The notes: generated by a model not told the origin, from the sequence alone. Shown: positions 32,927 to 41,326, counted from the stretch's first letter. The stretch is DNA of 64,000 nt from JAWPMT01 sp965227935 (GCA_965227935.1 CBDDGS010000032.1:1-64000), one strand, 5' to 3'. Made by a program: numbers and translations.

Positions 32927-35900
32927 ATGAGCAGTCTGCACGAAACTGCGTATCCCAGGCTGCGCAGCACCGTTACCGAAAATGAACTCAAGGAGTATTA
33001 CACCCCTACGCCAGAAGAATTAAAATTGATTGCCTCCGAAAAAAAGCCGATCCTGCGCTTCGGTTTCATTCTGAACCTGAAATTACTTCAGCGACTCGGG
33101 TACTTTGTACCCCTGGCCTCAGCGCCGCCATCCATCATGAAACACGTGCTTGACGCCATAGGTATCAAACGGCCGATTACGCTTAAACAGCTTAAAGACT
33201 ATGACCGATCTGGGTCTCGATCTCGTCAACAACAACAATTGAGGGAATATCTCGGCATAAACGCATTCGGCTTAAGCGACCAACCCTGGCTCGCTCAAAT
33301 TGCTGAAAATGCGTCAGAGACAAAGGAGATGCTCGCGGACATCATCAACGTGATGCTCGAGGAATTGGCGCATCACCATTACGAGCTACCCGGTTTTACA
33401 GTCCTCAAACGAATCGCTCGTGCGGCAAGAACTAAAGTCAATGAAGCCTGTTTCCGTGAGATCGGCCTGAATCTCTCGCCGGAAGCGAAACAAAAAATTG
33501 ATGAATTACTGAATCCTTCCGATGGCGCTTACAGTGCCTGGAATATTCTTAAACGTGAACCCAAAAAGCCGGGTAACAAAGAAGTGCGGAGCTATCTTCA
33601 GCATGTTCATTGGCTCCAAACATTAGGTGAAACTCTCCCGGAAGTCGATGTTCCTGTGGTGAAATACCGGCAGTTTGCGCTGGAGGCTCGCGCGTTAACC
33701 GCCCCGGAAATGGCACGACTCAAAATCAATAAGCGCTACGCACTCGCCGTCATACTGATTCGCCAACAACACAGTAAAGCCTTGGACGATGTGGCAAACT
33801 TGTATATCAAGATGCTGCGAAGCATGGAAGCGGGTGCCCAAGCCGCATTGAACAAATACATTCTGGAACATCAAAAGCAAATCGATGCATTGATTGCAAA
33901 ATTTCGCGACGTTCTTATCGCCTACGATCAAGACTCTGAACAATTAACCAAACTGCAATCGATTGGTAGTGTCTTGGGCGATGACGCCAGCGCATTAATT
34001 GATCGCTGCAACCAGCACATCGCCTACGCCGGAAACAATTACTACCCCTTCATGTTGAGCAATTACCGGCAAAAGCGTGCCTTGCTGTTCAATTGTCTGG
34101 ATATACTGGACTTGCAATCAACCTCCAGCGATACCAGCAGTACGTCACTGCTTATCCTGCTAAAGAGCTTGCGCAGTACTCGATCCGAATTCATCAGCGA
34201 AGAGACGCTTAATCAGCATTTGCCGGAGCCATTTGATACCAGTTGGTTCACCGAAAAATGGCGCAAGTTGATCTTGTCGAACACGAAGAATGACGCCGGA
34301 GAAACTGAAAAACGTTTCCATAGGAAATACCTTGAACTCTGGTTGTTGTTACACATCAAGCACGAACTCTCATCGGGCGATTTGTTTATTCCGTTTAGCG
34401 CCGAATTTGATGACTATCGCGAGCAGCTGGTCGATGATGAAACGCTGGATGAAGAATTAGACGAGTACAGTGAACAAGTAGAAATGCCACTGAATGATGC
34501 GCATTTGTTTGTTACTAACTTAAAGCAGGAACTGTCAGACCGATCAAAACGGGTAGACGAAAGATTTCCATCGAATCTTCATGCCTCAATCAAAGAGGGG
34601 AAGCTGTCGATCAGTCCGATAAGAAGTGAACAACCGCTAGCCGAACTCCAAAAACTCGATGCTCTGATTACCGAAAACCTTCCTGAAGTAAGCATCATTG
34701 ACATCCTGACCGACACCGAAAAGTGGCTTGGTCTGCACAAATTATTTGGGCCGCTGTCAGGGAATGAAATACGTATTGATGAACCGGAAAAGCGCTTCAT
34801 TACCACATTATTTTGCTATGGCTGCAATCTCGGTCCTGTTCAAACGGCCAAGTCTGTGAAAAATATGAGCCGTAAACAGATCGCCTGGCTCAACCTTCGG
34901 CATGCTTCTGAAGATCGTTTGGACAAAGCGGTCACCCAGGTCGTTAACGCTTACAATAAATTTGATTTGCCTAAATACTGGGGCAGCGGCAAGCACGCGT
35001 CGGCTGATGGAACCATGTGGGATCTGTACGAACAGAACCTGTTAACGGAGTACCATATTCGTTATGGCGGTTATGGTGGCATTGGCTACTACCATGTTTC
35101 CGATACCTACATTGCTTTGTTCAGTCATTTTATTCCATGCGGTGTCTACGAAGCGGTGTACATTCTCGACGGTCTGATGAACAACAAGTCCGACATCCAG
35201 CCAGACACGTTACATGGCGATACGCAAGCGCAAAGTTATCCGGTGTTTGGGTTATCGCACTTACTGGGTATCAACCTCATGCCGCGAATCCGCAATATTC
35301 AGGATTTGTTGCTTTTCAGGCCGGATAATCGCTATCGATACAAAAATATTGAATCCTTGTTTGCCGGGAGTATCGATTTCAAATTAATTGAGCGCCACCT
35401 TCGCGATATGCTGCGTGTAGTTATCTCAATTAAAAAGGGCAAGATTACTGCCTCAACTATTCTGCGACGGCTAGGAACGTACAGTCGTAAAAACAAGTTG
35501 TATTTAGCGTTTAAGGAGTTGGGAAAGGCGATTAGAACTCTCTTTTTACTGCGTTATATCGATGAAATTGAGCTTCGAAAAACCATTCAATCAGCCACGA
35601 ACAAAAGTGAGGAATTTAACGGATTTATCAAATGGCTCTTCTTCGGAGGCGAGGGCATCATCGCCGAAAATGTCCGCCATGAGCAGAGGAAAATCGTCAA
35701 ATACAACCAGCTTGTGGCCAACATGGTGATACTCTACAACGTCGAGAAAATGACCCACGTCCTAAAGGACTTGTCGAAAGAGGGTGTGGTAATCAACAAA
35801 GAGCTGTTGAATGGGCTCTCGCCATACCGCAATTCCAATATTAATCGCTTTGGTGACTACAATCTGGATCTGGAAAGAGAGGTTCCACCGTTGGATTTTG

Positions 35901-35932
35901 GTATCAAGATACTAGAACCAGAAGAAACGTAA
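32927..35932 (+). CDS. tnpA: Tn3-family transposase TnpA
   Basis: A 1001-residue DDE transposase of normal length. The catalytic domain shows the first Asp in KHASADGTMWDLYE, the second in DTLHGDTQAQSYPVFGLSHLLG, and the Glu region EEFNGFIKWLFFGGEG, all Tn3-family landmarks. It has the usual long N-terminal DNA-binding part. No frameshift is visible. It recognises the GAGGGTCGG inverted repeats at 20,902 and 35,999 and carries out replicative transposition. Confidence 0.95.
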   Translation: MSSLHETAYPRLRSTVTENELKEYYTPTPEELKLIASEKKPILRFGFILNLKLLQRLGYFVPLASAPPSIMKHVLDAIGIKRPITLKQLKDYDRSGSRSRQQQQLREYLGINAFGLSDQPWLAQIAENASETKEMLADIINVMLEELAHHHYELPGFTVLKRIARAARTKVNEACFREIGLNLSPEAKQKIDELLNPSDGAYSAWNILKREPKKPGNKEVRSYLQHVHWLQTLGETLPEVDVPVVKYRQFALEARALTAPEMARLKINKRYALAVILIRQQHSKALDDVANLYIKMLRSMEAGAQAALNKYILEHQKQIDALIAKFRDVLIAYDQDSEQLTKLQSIGSVLGDDASALIDRCNQHIAYAGNNYYPFMLSNYRQKRALLFNCLDILDLQSTSSDTSSTSLLILLKSLRSTRSEFISEETLNQHLPEPFDTSWFTEKWRKLILSNTKNDAGETEKRFHRKYLELWLLLHIKHELSSGDLFIPFSAEFDDYREQLVDDETLDEELDEYSEQVEMPLNDAHLFVTNLKQELSDRSKRVDERFPSNLHASIKEGKLSISPIRSEQPLAELQKLDALITENLPEVSIIDILTDTEKWLGLHKLFGPLSGNEIRIDEPEKRFITTLFCYGCNLGPVQTAKSVKNMSRKQIAWLNLRHASEDRLDKAVTQVVNAYNKFDLPKYWGSGKHASADGTMWDLYEQNLLTEYHIRYGGYGGIGYYHVSDTYIALFSHFIPCGVYEAVYILDGLMNNKSDIQPDTLHGDTQAQSYPVFGLSHLLGINLMPRIRNIQDLLLFRPDNRYRYKNIESLFAGSIDFKLIERHLRDMLRVVISIKKGKITASTILRRLGTYSRKNKLYLAFKELGKAIRTLFLLRYIDEIELRKTIQSATNKSEEFNGFIKWLFFGGEGIIAENVRHEQRKIVKYNQLVANMVILYNVEKMTHVLKDLSKEGVVINKELLNGLSPYRNSNINRFGDYNLDLEREVPPLDFGIKILEPEET

Positions 35933-35955
35933 AAAAACATTCTATATCAAGAAGT

Positions 35956-35999
35956 TAACATCATTTTGGCGAATTTTTCCAGAATGACGGCCGACCCTC
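35956..35999 (-). repeat. Right terminal inverted repeat of the transposon
   Basis: Reverse complement starts GAGGGTCGGCCGTCATTCTG and continues GAAAAATTCGCCAAAA. It lies 24 bp after the tnpA stop and is followed by the target duplication ATCTT. Confidence 0.9.
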
Positions 36000-36004
36000 A
36001 TCTT

Positions 36005-36352
36005 GTGCTGGATCCAGCTGGATCCGGCACAAGATATTGGAAAAAGGCAGGAACGATAGGGGAGAAGAGTAGGGGGCCTGGCTCTGATCGAGGCCGCGGC
36101 CGTCAGGCCCGGGCCCGGGCAACCAGGCCTGCGGTGGTAACACGCTGGTGCCTGGCGTACCAGCTCGACGTGGCACCGGGGTAGCGGGCGTTACCCGAAG
36201 GGCCGATCCAGGGAGCTTTGCCTTTTAGCGAGCACTTGGGGGACCCTGTGAACTTGTTCACACGGTCCCCCTAGTGGAGCAAAAGTGGAAAGCTTTCTGG
36301 TTCGGTTCGCGTAGCGAATAGCACGCGGTTCTGGCCTGAAGGCCAGAAACCC
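36005..36352. repeat. Mosaic inter-operon repeat R2, right part
   Basis: Remainder of block E (36,005-36,167) and block C (36,168-36,352), continuing the copy interrupted at 20,901. It includes the 16-bp inverted repeat at 36,238-36,271 and ends one base before the parB stop codon region. Confidence 0.85.
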
Positions 36353-37318
36353 CTATGGCTGGGGTTCGTCTTTGTCACTCATTCTATCGATCTGTTCCTG
36401 AGTGACATTAAAGGAAATGCTTTCGCGGGGGGTTTCTAGGGTTAGAAGGCCTGTCCCATCGTCACGCATAAGCAGTTTGACGCTTTCTGCGGTGAGTTTT
36501 CGGCTGGGCTTGGCTTTTGCCTTGCCTTTAGCCTTCTTCGGCGTTGCGGGTTTGTTATTGCGCAGCTGTTTTGCAGCTTCTTGCGCGATTTTCCGCAAGG
36601 GTGCCTTATCCCGGATGCCATCTTCCAGCTCCGAAACCAGTTTAGCGTAAAGCTCATCAGAACCACGCCGGGCAACCCGGTTCAGAGAGTGAACGACCTT
36701 GATATCTGTAAGCCCTTTTTCCAGAACAAAGGACTGCACCTTTTCAGGGGCATCAGCCAGGCTGGCAATTTCTGAAAACATACTTTCACTGATTTTCAGA
36801 AGGGCAGCAGCATCCCGGGAAGGAGTCATAGAGCCCTGTTCTTCAAGCTCAAGGGCCAACTTACGATAAGCAAGCCCGCGTTCCATCGCCGTCAAAGGCT
36901 CAGAACCGTCATTGTTGTGTATCAGCTGGTGAGTCAGGATCGTTACGGTGTCGTTAGGGTCGCCCTCAAACAGTTTGGCATCCAGATACTTCAGCGACTC
37001 CTTGTCAGAAGACATAGCAGCCCGCCAACGGGACTCACCATCAACGATCCGATATTTGCCCCCAGGTTCCTGCGGAGGGCAAACCTCGATGGGTTCAAGC
37101 TGGCCCTGATCCTCCAGTTGGGCGCGCCGGCGCGCTATAGTCTCTTCATTGAAGTATTTTCGAGGCTGAGTAGGATCCGGCTCACACATATCTGTCCGGA
37201 CACGGATGTAACGGCTTTCAGCTGTTTGGAACTCCGGGTTATCAGCCGTCGCGCCTCTCAACTGCTCTGCCGCGTTGCTTCCACCTTGCGGCCGATTACC
37301 CCAAACTTTTTTATCCAT
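36353..37318 (-). CDS. parB: ParB, plasmid partition protein
   Basis: A 321-residue protein from the ATG at 37,318, which overlaps the parA end by 8 bp. The N-domain has the ParB boxes PTQPRKYFNEETI, QLEPIEVCPP and RIVDGESRWRAA. A helix-turn-helix (RDAAALLKISESMFSEIASL) follows. The Lys-rich linker and C-terminal part resemble KorB-like dimer regions. Together with ParA it segregates the plasmid; its centromere is not identified, but palindrome site 6 lies just upstream of parA. Confidence 0.88.
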   Translation of the reverse strand: MDKKVWGNRPQGGSNAAEQLRGATADNPEFQTAESRYIRVRTDMCEPDPTQPRKYFNEETIARRRAQLEDQGQLEPIEVCPPQEPGGKYRIVDGESRWRAAMSSDKESLKYLDAKLFEGDPNDTVTILTHQLIHNNDGSEPLTAMERGLAYRKLALELEEQGSMTPSRDAAALLKISESMFSEIASLADAPEKVQSFVLEKGLTDIKVVHSLNRVARRGSDELYAKLVSELEDGIRDKAPLRKIAQEAAKQLRNNKPATPKKAKGKAKAKPSRKLTAESVKLLMRDDGTGLLTLETPRESISFNVTQEQIDRMSDKDEPQP

Positions 37319-37994
37319 TGTGAATCTGCTCCATGATTTCCTCCCCCCAAGCCTCGACAGATTGACGGGCCCGGCTTGATTCACCCAGAACAAGCGGGGT
37401 CATACCCTCGCCGGTAGAGCGCGGAAAATCGACGCTCTGGGGAAGGTAGCTTTCCAGGATGGGGAAAGGTGCGTTCTCTACTTCCTGCAGAAAATCCCGC
37501 CATTCATTGGTTCGATCCCTAACGCTTGCGCCATAGATATAGGCTTTAGGGAAGCCGTCAGTAATTTCCTGCCGCTCTTTAATCATGCCAGCAACAGCTT
37601 CAATTGCCCATACGTCAAAGGCGTTCGGCTGGGTCGGAATAAGCACGTGATCTGAGGCCTTGATAATTGAAGCAATTGCATCGCGCCGGCCAGCATTGAT
37701 GAAACTCGACATGCCATCACAAATAACGTAATCGTAATCGTTGGCCAGCATTTTCATGGCTGACCCTACATTGGTCTGGTCATGAGCCACTACCAGGGGC
37801 ACATCATGGCCATGCTGATCTGCCATTGCCGCCCAATCAAGACAGGTATGCCGTGCATCAGCATCAACGATGGCTACACGTTTTCCCTTGCTCATCAGGT
37901 ACACGGCCAGGCAGATAGAAGAAGTGCTTTTAGTGACACCACCCTTATCGTTGATAAAAGAAATGGTGATGCCTTTGTTCTCGGGTTGATTCAC
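37311..37994 (-). CDS. parA: ParA-family partition ATPase (IncC-like)
   Basis: A 227-residue ATPase with the deviant Walker A motif KGGVTKST (residues 17-24) and the Walker A' region RVAIVDADARHTCLDW, then DYDYVICDGMSSF. Its short length without an N-terminal HTH makes it a type Ib or IncC2-like ParA, so transcriptional control must come from another protein. The GTG start at 37,994 has the Shine-Dalgarno AAGGAGAAAGGC. Palindrome site 6 ends 13 bp upstream. Confidence 0.92.
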   Translation of the reverse strand: MNQPENKGITISFINDKGGVTKSTSSICLAVYLMSKGKRVAIVDADARHTCLDWAAMADQHGHDVPLVVAHDQTNVGSAMKMLANDYDYVICDGMSSFINAGRRDAIASIIKASDHVLIPTQPNAFDVWAIEAVAGMIKERQEITDGFPKAYIYGASVRDRTNEWRDFLQEVENAPFPILESYLPQSVDFPRSTGEGMTPLVLGESSRARQSVEAWGEEIMEQIHNG

Positions 37995-38004
37995 GCCTTT
38001 CTCC

Positions 38005-38925
38005 TTAATTCGACATGTCGAATTGCTTTACGTAGTCATTCCAGTCTCCCCCATCCATGGGGGGGAAATGTGGACTGACAGGGATTTTGACAGAAGATAA
38101 ATTTTCTTTCAGCCTGGAGAGCAATTTTTTTCCTCCAGCATCATGATTGAAAGCACCAATAACCTTGGTGATCCCATTTAACGATGCAAGCTCTACCAGC
38201 AGCTCCGAAGTGTTAACGTTCCAATTACCACCGCAGCTAACAAGAATGGTATTTGAAGGCCGATTCACCTTGTAATAGGAGAGCGCTTCAATCCCGGATT
38301 CAGTTATTACAAGAGTGTTAGACCCTTTAGGGATTCTTGACACCCAAAGACCTTTTTCCCCGTCACCGGGGAAGCTTGTAAACCCGTTCGGCCCTTTAAT
38401 TTCATATCCGCAAGGCTCTCCACCTTTACGGTAATGAGGGAACAAAACAACAGACTTGAAACCCTGCAGAATACGCCCTTCGAATATCGGGGACCGGTAA
38501 GTCTCAGAATCAATTCCACGTGATTCCAGGTACGCGCTTTCTACGACATGACCAAACTGATCTAGTCTTTTTTGGATTACAGAAACATCAATCGCGGACT
38601 TTGCCTTTGGCGCCGGAGCATCCTGGATCGCTCGAAGCTGGTAATCACCCGCCGCTAGTTCGCGGCAAGCATCCCTGAATGAAATCCCTTTTTCTGCCAT
38701 GACAAAATCAATGATGGTTCCAGAACGGCTTCGGTCATTTGGATCAAACCAGATCCAATGACCGTTCTCGCGTCTGCTTACAACAATCCTGGTACCGGAA
38801 AGAGGGTGCTTCATAGACCAGGCAGACCGAGTAGATTTCTCTTTGTCACGCACATAGCCTAACCCTGCAGCATACTCAGCAAGGTTTATCAGGGTTTTGG
38901 CTTTTTCAGGATTGAGGAATGCCAT
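38005..38925 (-). CDS. DUF3991/Toprim-domain protein (plasmid primase-like)
   Basis: A 306-residue protein. The N-terminal half (LAEYAAGLGYVRDKEKSTRS, then GHWIWFDPNDRSRSGTIIDF) is the DUF3991 zinc-ribbon-like region. The C-terminal half is a Toprim domain with VITESGIEALSYY and later IGAFNHDAGGKKLL. Such proteins act on replication or conjugative DNA, probably as primase-related nucleases. The C-terminal residues QFDMSN are encoded by palindrome site 6. The start overlaps the regulator gene by 17 bp. Confidence 0.8.
   Translation of the reverse strand: MAFLNPEKAKTLINLAEYAAGLGYVRDKEKSTRSAWSMKHPLSGTRIVVSRRENGHWIWFDPNDRSRSGTIIDFVMAEKGISFRDACRELAAGDYQLRAIQDAPAPKAKSAIDVSVIQKRLDQFGHVVESAYLESRGIDSETYRSPIFEGRILQGFKSVVLFPHYRKGGEPCGYEIKGPNGFTSFPGDGEKGLWVSRIPKGSNTLVITESGIEALSYYKVNRPSNTILVSCGGNWNVNTSELLVELASLNGITKVIGAFNHDAGGKKLLSRLKENLSSVKIPVSPHFPPMDGGDWNDYVKQFDMSN
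38007..38024. promoter_or_regulatory. TTCGACATGTCGAA palindrome, site 6
   Basis: AATTCGACATGTCGAATT, a perfect 18-bp palindrome. It overlaps the last codons of the Toprim gene and lies 13 bp before the parA start, so it may be an operator or a ParB-binding centromere half-site. Confidence 0.65.
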
Positions 38926-39241
38926 CGAAAGTCACCACGTAACGATCCACCTTAGCCAGCACATCATCCAGGTCATCCTTGGGTACCTGCAGAACAACTT
39001 GTACTGTCTCAGCAAACATGGATTTGTAGATCTGAATGATCTGCGGATTCAGGGTTTGCAGGGTGATATCTTCTTGTCTGGCGACTTCGGCAACAGACAA
39101 ACCGTCAACCATGACTTTCTTTGCACGGGCAAGGTTTGTCTCTGAATGGGCAGTATCGAGCTTGAGCTTTTTCACCTTTCGGTCAAATTCACTGCTGCTC
39201 AAGATGCTCCGCATCTTACGGGTTGAAACTTTTCCGGACAT
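38906..39241 (-). CDS. KorA/TrfB-like HTH regulator (tentative)
   Basis: A 111-residue protein beginning MSGKVSTRKMRSILSSSEF. The segment LSVAEVARQEDITLQTLNPQIIQIY reads as a helix-turn-helix of the KorA/TrfB sort, and the gene sits upstream of parA and parB as korA does in IncP plasmids. The start at 39,241 follows a variant of the SD-in-loop hairpin (ATTC..GAAT). It is the best candidate for the repressor acting on the TTAACACCT or TTCGACATGTCGAA sites, but no binding evidence exists. Confidence 0.55.
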   Translation of the reverse strand: MSGKVSTRKMRSILSSSEFDRKVKKLKLDTAHSETNLARAKKVMVDGLSVAEVARQEDITLQTLNPQIIQIYKSMFAETVQVVLQVPKDDLDDVLAKVDRYVVTFDGIPQS

Positions 39242-39243
39242 AT

Positions 39244-39504
39244 TCACTCCTCGAATTTAATCGGAATACTTCTTGGTACCTCAAGTATCAGGACTACGCT
39301 GGTTGTTCCCTTGCCTGTGTCAAACCCAATTTCCCCTATTCCAGGGAGCGAAACACGGCTATTGAACGTCTTATAGCCTGTTTGCTGGAAATGATCAGGT
39401 GAGAATTTCACCTTCACACCCACATTGTCGACATCGAGGAGGGCAACCCTTGTGTCTCCGATCACTACAGTTGACGGGACTGTAACCCGCTTTACAAAGG
39501 CCAT
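39244..39504 (-). CDS. Hypothetical protein, 86 aa, first gene of the par operon
   Basis: From the ATG at 39,504 with the Shine-Dalgarno AAGGAGATCAG the protein reads MAFVKRVTVPSTVVIGDTRV. It is beta-rich, with VSLPGIGEIGFDTGKGTTSV near the C-terminus. The fold might be a small OB or barrel, but no family was recognised. Its stop overlaps the hairpin of the following regulator gene. Confidence 0.6.
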   Translation of the reverse strand: MAFVKRVTVPSTVVIGDTRVALLDVDNVGVKVKFSPDHFQQTGYKTFNSRVSLPGIGEIGFDTGKGTTSVVLILEVPRSIPIKFEE

Positions 39505-39521
39505 CTGATCTCCTTGGGGGA

Positions 39522-39551
39522 ATACTAAGGTGTTAATAAGGGAAAGGTCAA
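39522..39551 (-). promoter_or_regulatory. Promoter of the par operon with TTAACACCT motif
   Basis: Minus-strand TTGACC and TAGTAT are spaced 18 bp. The spacer ends in TTATTAACACCT adjoining the -10 box. It lies 18 bp before the start codon of the first gene (39,504). Confidence 0.7.
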
Positions 39552-39612
39552 TTTTTTCCCCTATTGTTATTTTTTCATTTTTGAATGATGGAGGCCTTAT
39601 GGCCGACATCAT

Positions 39613-39848
39613 CTCATTTATCCACAGGCAGCTTTAGCTGCCAGTAACAGATATAGAAATACTAACTGGTTAATGACCGACACTTAATGTCTTTAGGTAC
39701 CGACACTTAATGCCTTTGTGTGTGCCCTTGCTGGTCGCAGCGGCGGCCGCCAGGGACAGAAAACAGGCGATTGATGGCCTTTAAGGGGGAGATTCAGCGC
39801 AGGAACAAGGAAAGAGGGGCTGTGGGGCAAGAAAAAGGCATAGCGGTG
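39613..39848. other. Candidate replication origin (oriV)
   Basis: A non-coding region downstream of repA. It contains a perfect DnaA box TTATCCACA (39,618-39,626), an inverted repeat GGCAGCTTTAGCTGCC (39,625-39,640), and two direct repeats of ACCGACACTTAATG about 25 bp apart (39,675-39,710). These are typical of initiator-dependent theta origins. The exact limits are not known. Confidence 0.6.
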
Positions 39849-40661
39849 CTACAGGGCTTTAGCGGCGGCTTCCCTGACTTGCTCTTCATCCCAGTCTGGG
39901 TTGTCCTGGATGAATTGAGCTAACAGTAGGTTGTATCGTCGTCGTCGCTCAAAGTCGGCCATTTCCTGGCTCTCTGTTGGCCGGCGGGCTTGCTGGCGCC
40001 GCTGAGCAGGCATATCGCCTAAAAACAGCTGCAGTCGCGCCATTTGGGTTAAATTCCGGGTGCCGCCATCCTTGTTCCAGGTTTCAGCCTTGCGTTTCAG
40101 GTTCTTGGTTGCCTGATCCCGGGAGCACTTGAGAGCCACTTTCAGCCCGAAAACGGCAAAGAGGTGCCGCGATACCGCCTTGACTGCCGCAAGCCCTTTC
40201 CATGATCCATCGGCCATCAACTGGCGGGGCTGGGAGACTGTGAGTAGATTTGCGGCTTTCAGATCACGCAGAGCTCTTTCTGCTCGACGTTGAGACAACC
40301 CGCATTTAGCTGCCAGGTAATCCAGGGTTAACGACATGAAGCCATCTTTTGTCGGGACCCCAACTCGCAAACTCGCAACGTCCAGATAGCGCACGATTGC
40401 CCCTAATAGCAGAAGGCAAGCGTCCCGGCGCTCACTCCGCATCTGCCGGCGGCTTCCATTGGCAAGGTTCAATGAAGGGATTGTGAGGGCAGGGCGGCTG
40501 TAATACCTGCCCATACGTTCAGACAAGAGCGTAAGAACCCTAGGAATGCTGCCCGGGCCGGAATGCTCGGGTAGAGAAAACACAAAGGCAGGATTGCTGG
40601 GATCGTGCCCGCAAAAATTGCCCCCGGTGTTAATTCTGGGTGTGTATCCGCTAGTTTCCAT
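39849..40661 (-). CDS. repA: RepA replication initiator
   Basis: A 270-residue protein from the ATG at 40,661 (an in-frame GTG at 40,739 would add 26 residues). The N-terminal part YTPRINTGGNFCGHDPSNPA, then FVFSLPEHSGPGSIPRVLTL, and the winged-helix-like YLAAKCGLSQRRAERALRDLKAANLL are typical of RepA initiators of IncFII/IncL/M-like broad groups. The C-terminus is basic and Gln/Arg-rich. No good Shine-Dalgarno lies before either start, so translation may be coupled to a leader peptide, as in the IncL/M and IncB families (not identified here). Confidence 0.85.
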   Translation of the reverse strand: METSGYTPRINTGGNFCGHDPSNPAFVFSLPEHSGPGSIPRVLTLLSERMGRYYSRPALTIPSLNLANGSRRQMRSERRDACLLLLGAIVRYLDVASLRVGVPTKDGFMSLTLDYLAAKCGLSQRRAERALRDLKAANLLTVSQPRQLMADGSWKGLAAVKAVSRHLFAVFGLKVALKCSRDQATKNLKRKAETWNKDGGTRNLTQMARLQLFLGDMPAQRRQQARRPTESQEMADFERRRRYNLLLAQFIQDNPDWDEEQVREAAAKAL

Positions 40662-40828
40662 CCTGCCAACCTGCCGGGCAGGTGGCGGACCAATGAAATA
40701 TTGCTTCCATTGGAAAAAAACTCCCACCTGAAGTTGCACGCAGGCGGGCGGATGACTACACTTAAAAAAGTTGTGGTGGAGCCCCTGCCAATGGGTCCAA
40801 AGTAGTTATCCGTCCGCCACCTTCTCAA

Positions 40829-40858
40829 AGCCCCTGCGCCAACAGGGGCTTTTACTTT
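40829..40858. terminator. Hairpin between repA control region and gene 40,864
   Basis: AAGCCCCTG and CAGGGGCTT form a 9-bp stem with a 6-nt loop, followed on the plus strand by TTACTTTT and on the minus strand by TTT. It probably insulates the repA promoter from upstream minus-strand transcription. Confidence 0.6.
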
Positions 40859-40863
40859 TCTGG

Positions 40864-41118
40864 CTACACCAAGTCTCTTTCCTGCGGTAAATTCACCTCC
40901 GCGCTCGGAAAACCAATACTTCTGGCTTCAGCCAGCACAGCAGCTACCCGCCGAAACTCCTTGGGGGAGCTTTTATCCTTGACGGTAGTGAGTGTGGATC
41001 TGCCACCCCCATGCTCTACAAGCACCAGGTTCCAGCCTGTAGACATGGGTGCAGGTTCTGCAATTGCTTTATGCAATGCCCCGCGTTGTAGCAGCTCTTT
41101 AGCCAGGTTCTTGTCCAC
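40864..41118 (-). CDS. Hypothetical protein, 84 aa
   Basis: The start is GTG at 41,118, eight bases after GGAG. The protein begins MDKNLAKELLQRGALHKAIA and ends with an acidic tail. TGWNLVLVEHGGG and RVAAVLAEARSIGF suggest a small alpha/beta fold. It is upstream of repA and may influence replication control, but no family was recognised. The 208 bp upstream (41,119-41,326) hold palindrome site 7 and no gene. Confidence 0.55.
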   Translation of the reverse strand: MDKNLAKELLQRGALHKAIAEPAPMSTGWNLVLVEHGGGRSTLTTVKDKSSPKEFRRVAAVLAEARSIGFPSAEVNLPQERDLV

Positions 41119-41297
41119 TTAGATATCTCCAAATCTGACGTTATCTAGCCATAAGACCGCCAAAGATGCAACATCGGCAGACATAGGCGCACCCAAGGAC
41201 AGAAAAAACAGCAACAATGGGGGAGGAAAAAGAAGATTAGATTTTCCCAGGGCAAGGGAAAGAATTTCTCTCCCTTATTTCTGACTTACTTTCTCAG

Positions 41298-41311
41298 TTC
41301 GACGTGTCGAA
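41298..41311. promoter_or_regulatory. TTCGACGTGTCGAA site 7 (variant)
   Basis: Same 6-bp arms as the other sites with a CG-to-TG change at the centre (ACGT instead of ACAT on one side). It lies between the PP-loop gene stop and the gene 40,864-41,118. Confidence 0.55.
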
Positions 41312-41326
41312 TTATCAGGTCCTTCT

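Larger units (their letters stand above)
20902..35999. mobile_element. Complete Tn3-family transposon with metal-efflux cargo, 15,098 bp
   Basis: The ends are inverted repeats beginning GAGGGTCGGCCG and matching at 34 of the first 35 bases (one G/T mismatch at position 13 on my reading). Both ends are flanked by the 5-bp duplication ATCTT (20,897-20,901 and 36,000-36,004). The undisturbed sequence is present at 50,797 and 45,900, which proves the insertion point. The element encodes TnpA and a tyrosine recombinase at one end, a KfrA/TnpT-like coiled-coil protein at the other, and between them manganese, cobalt/zinc/cadmium-type and nickel/cobalt-type transport genes. All its genes look intact, so it may still be mobile. 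Confidence 0.95.

Noticed and set aside
40469..40828. Open frame overlapping the repA start in another frame
   Set aside because: No conserved features or ribosome-binding site; a short repA leader peptide may exist here but could not be identified.
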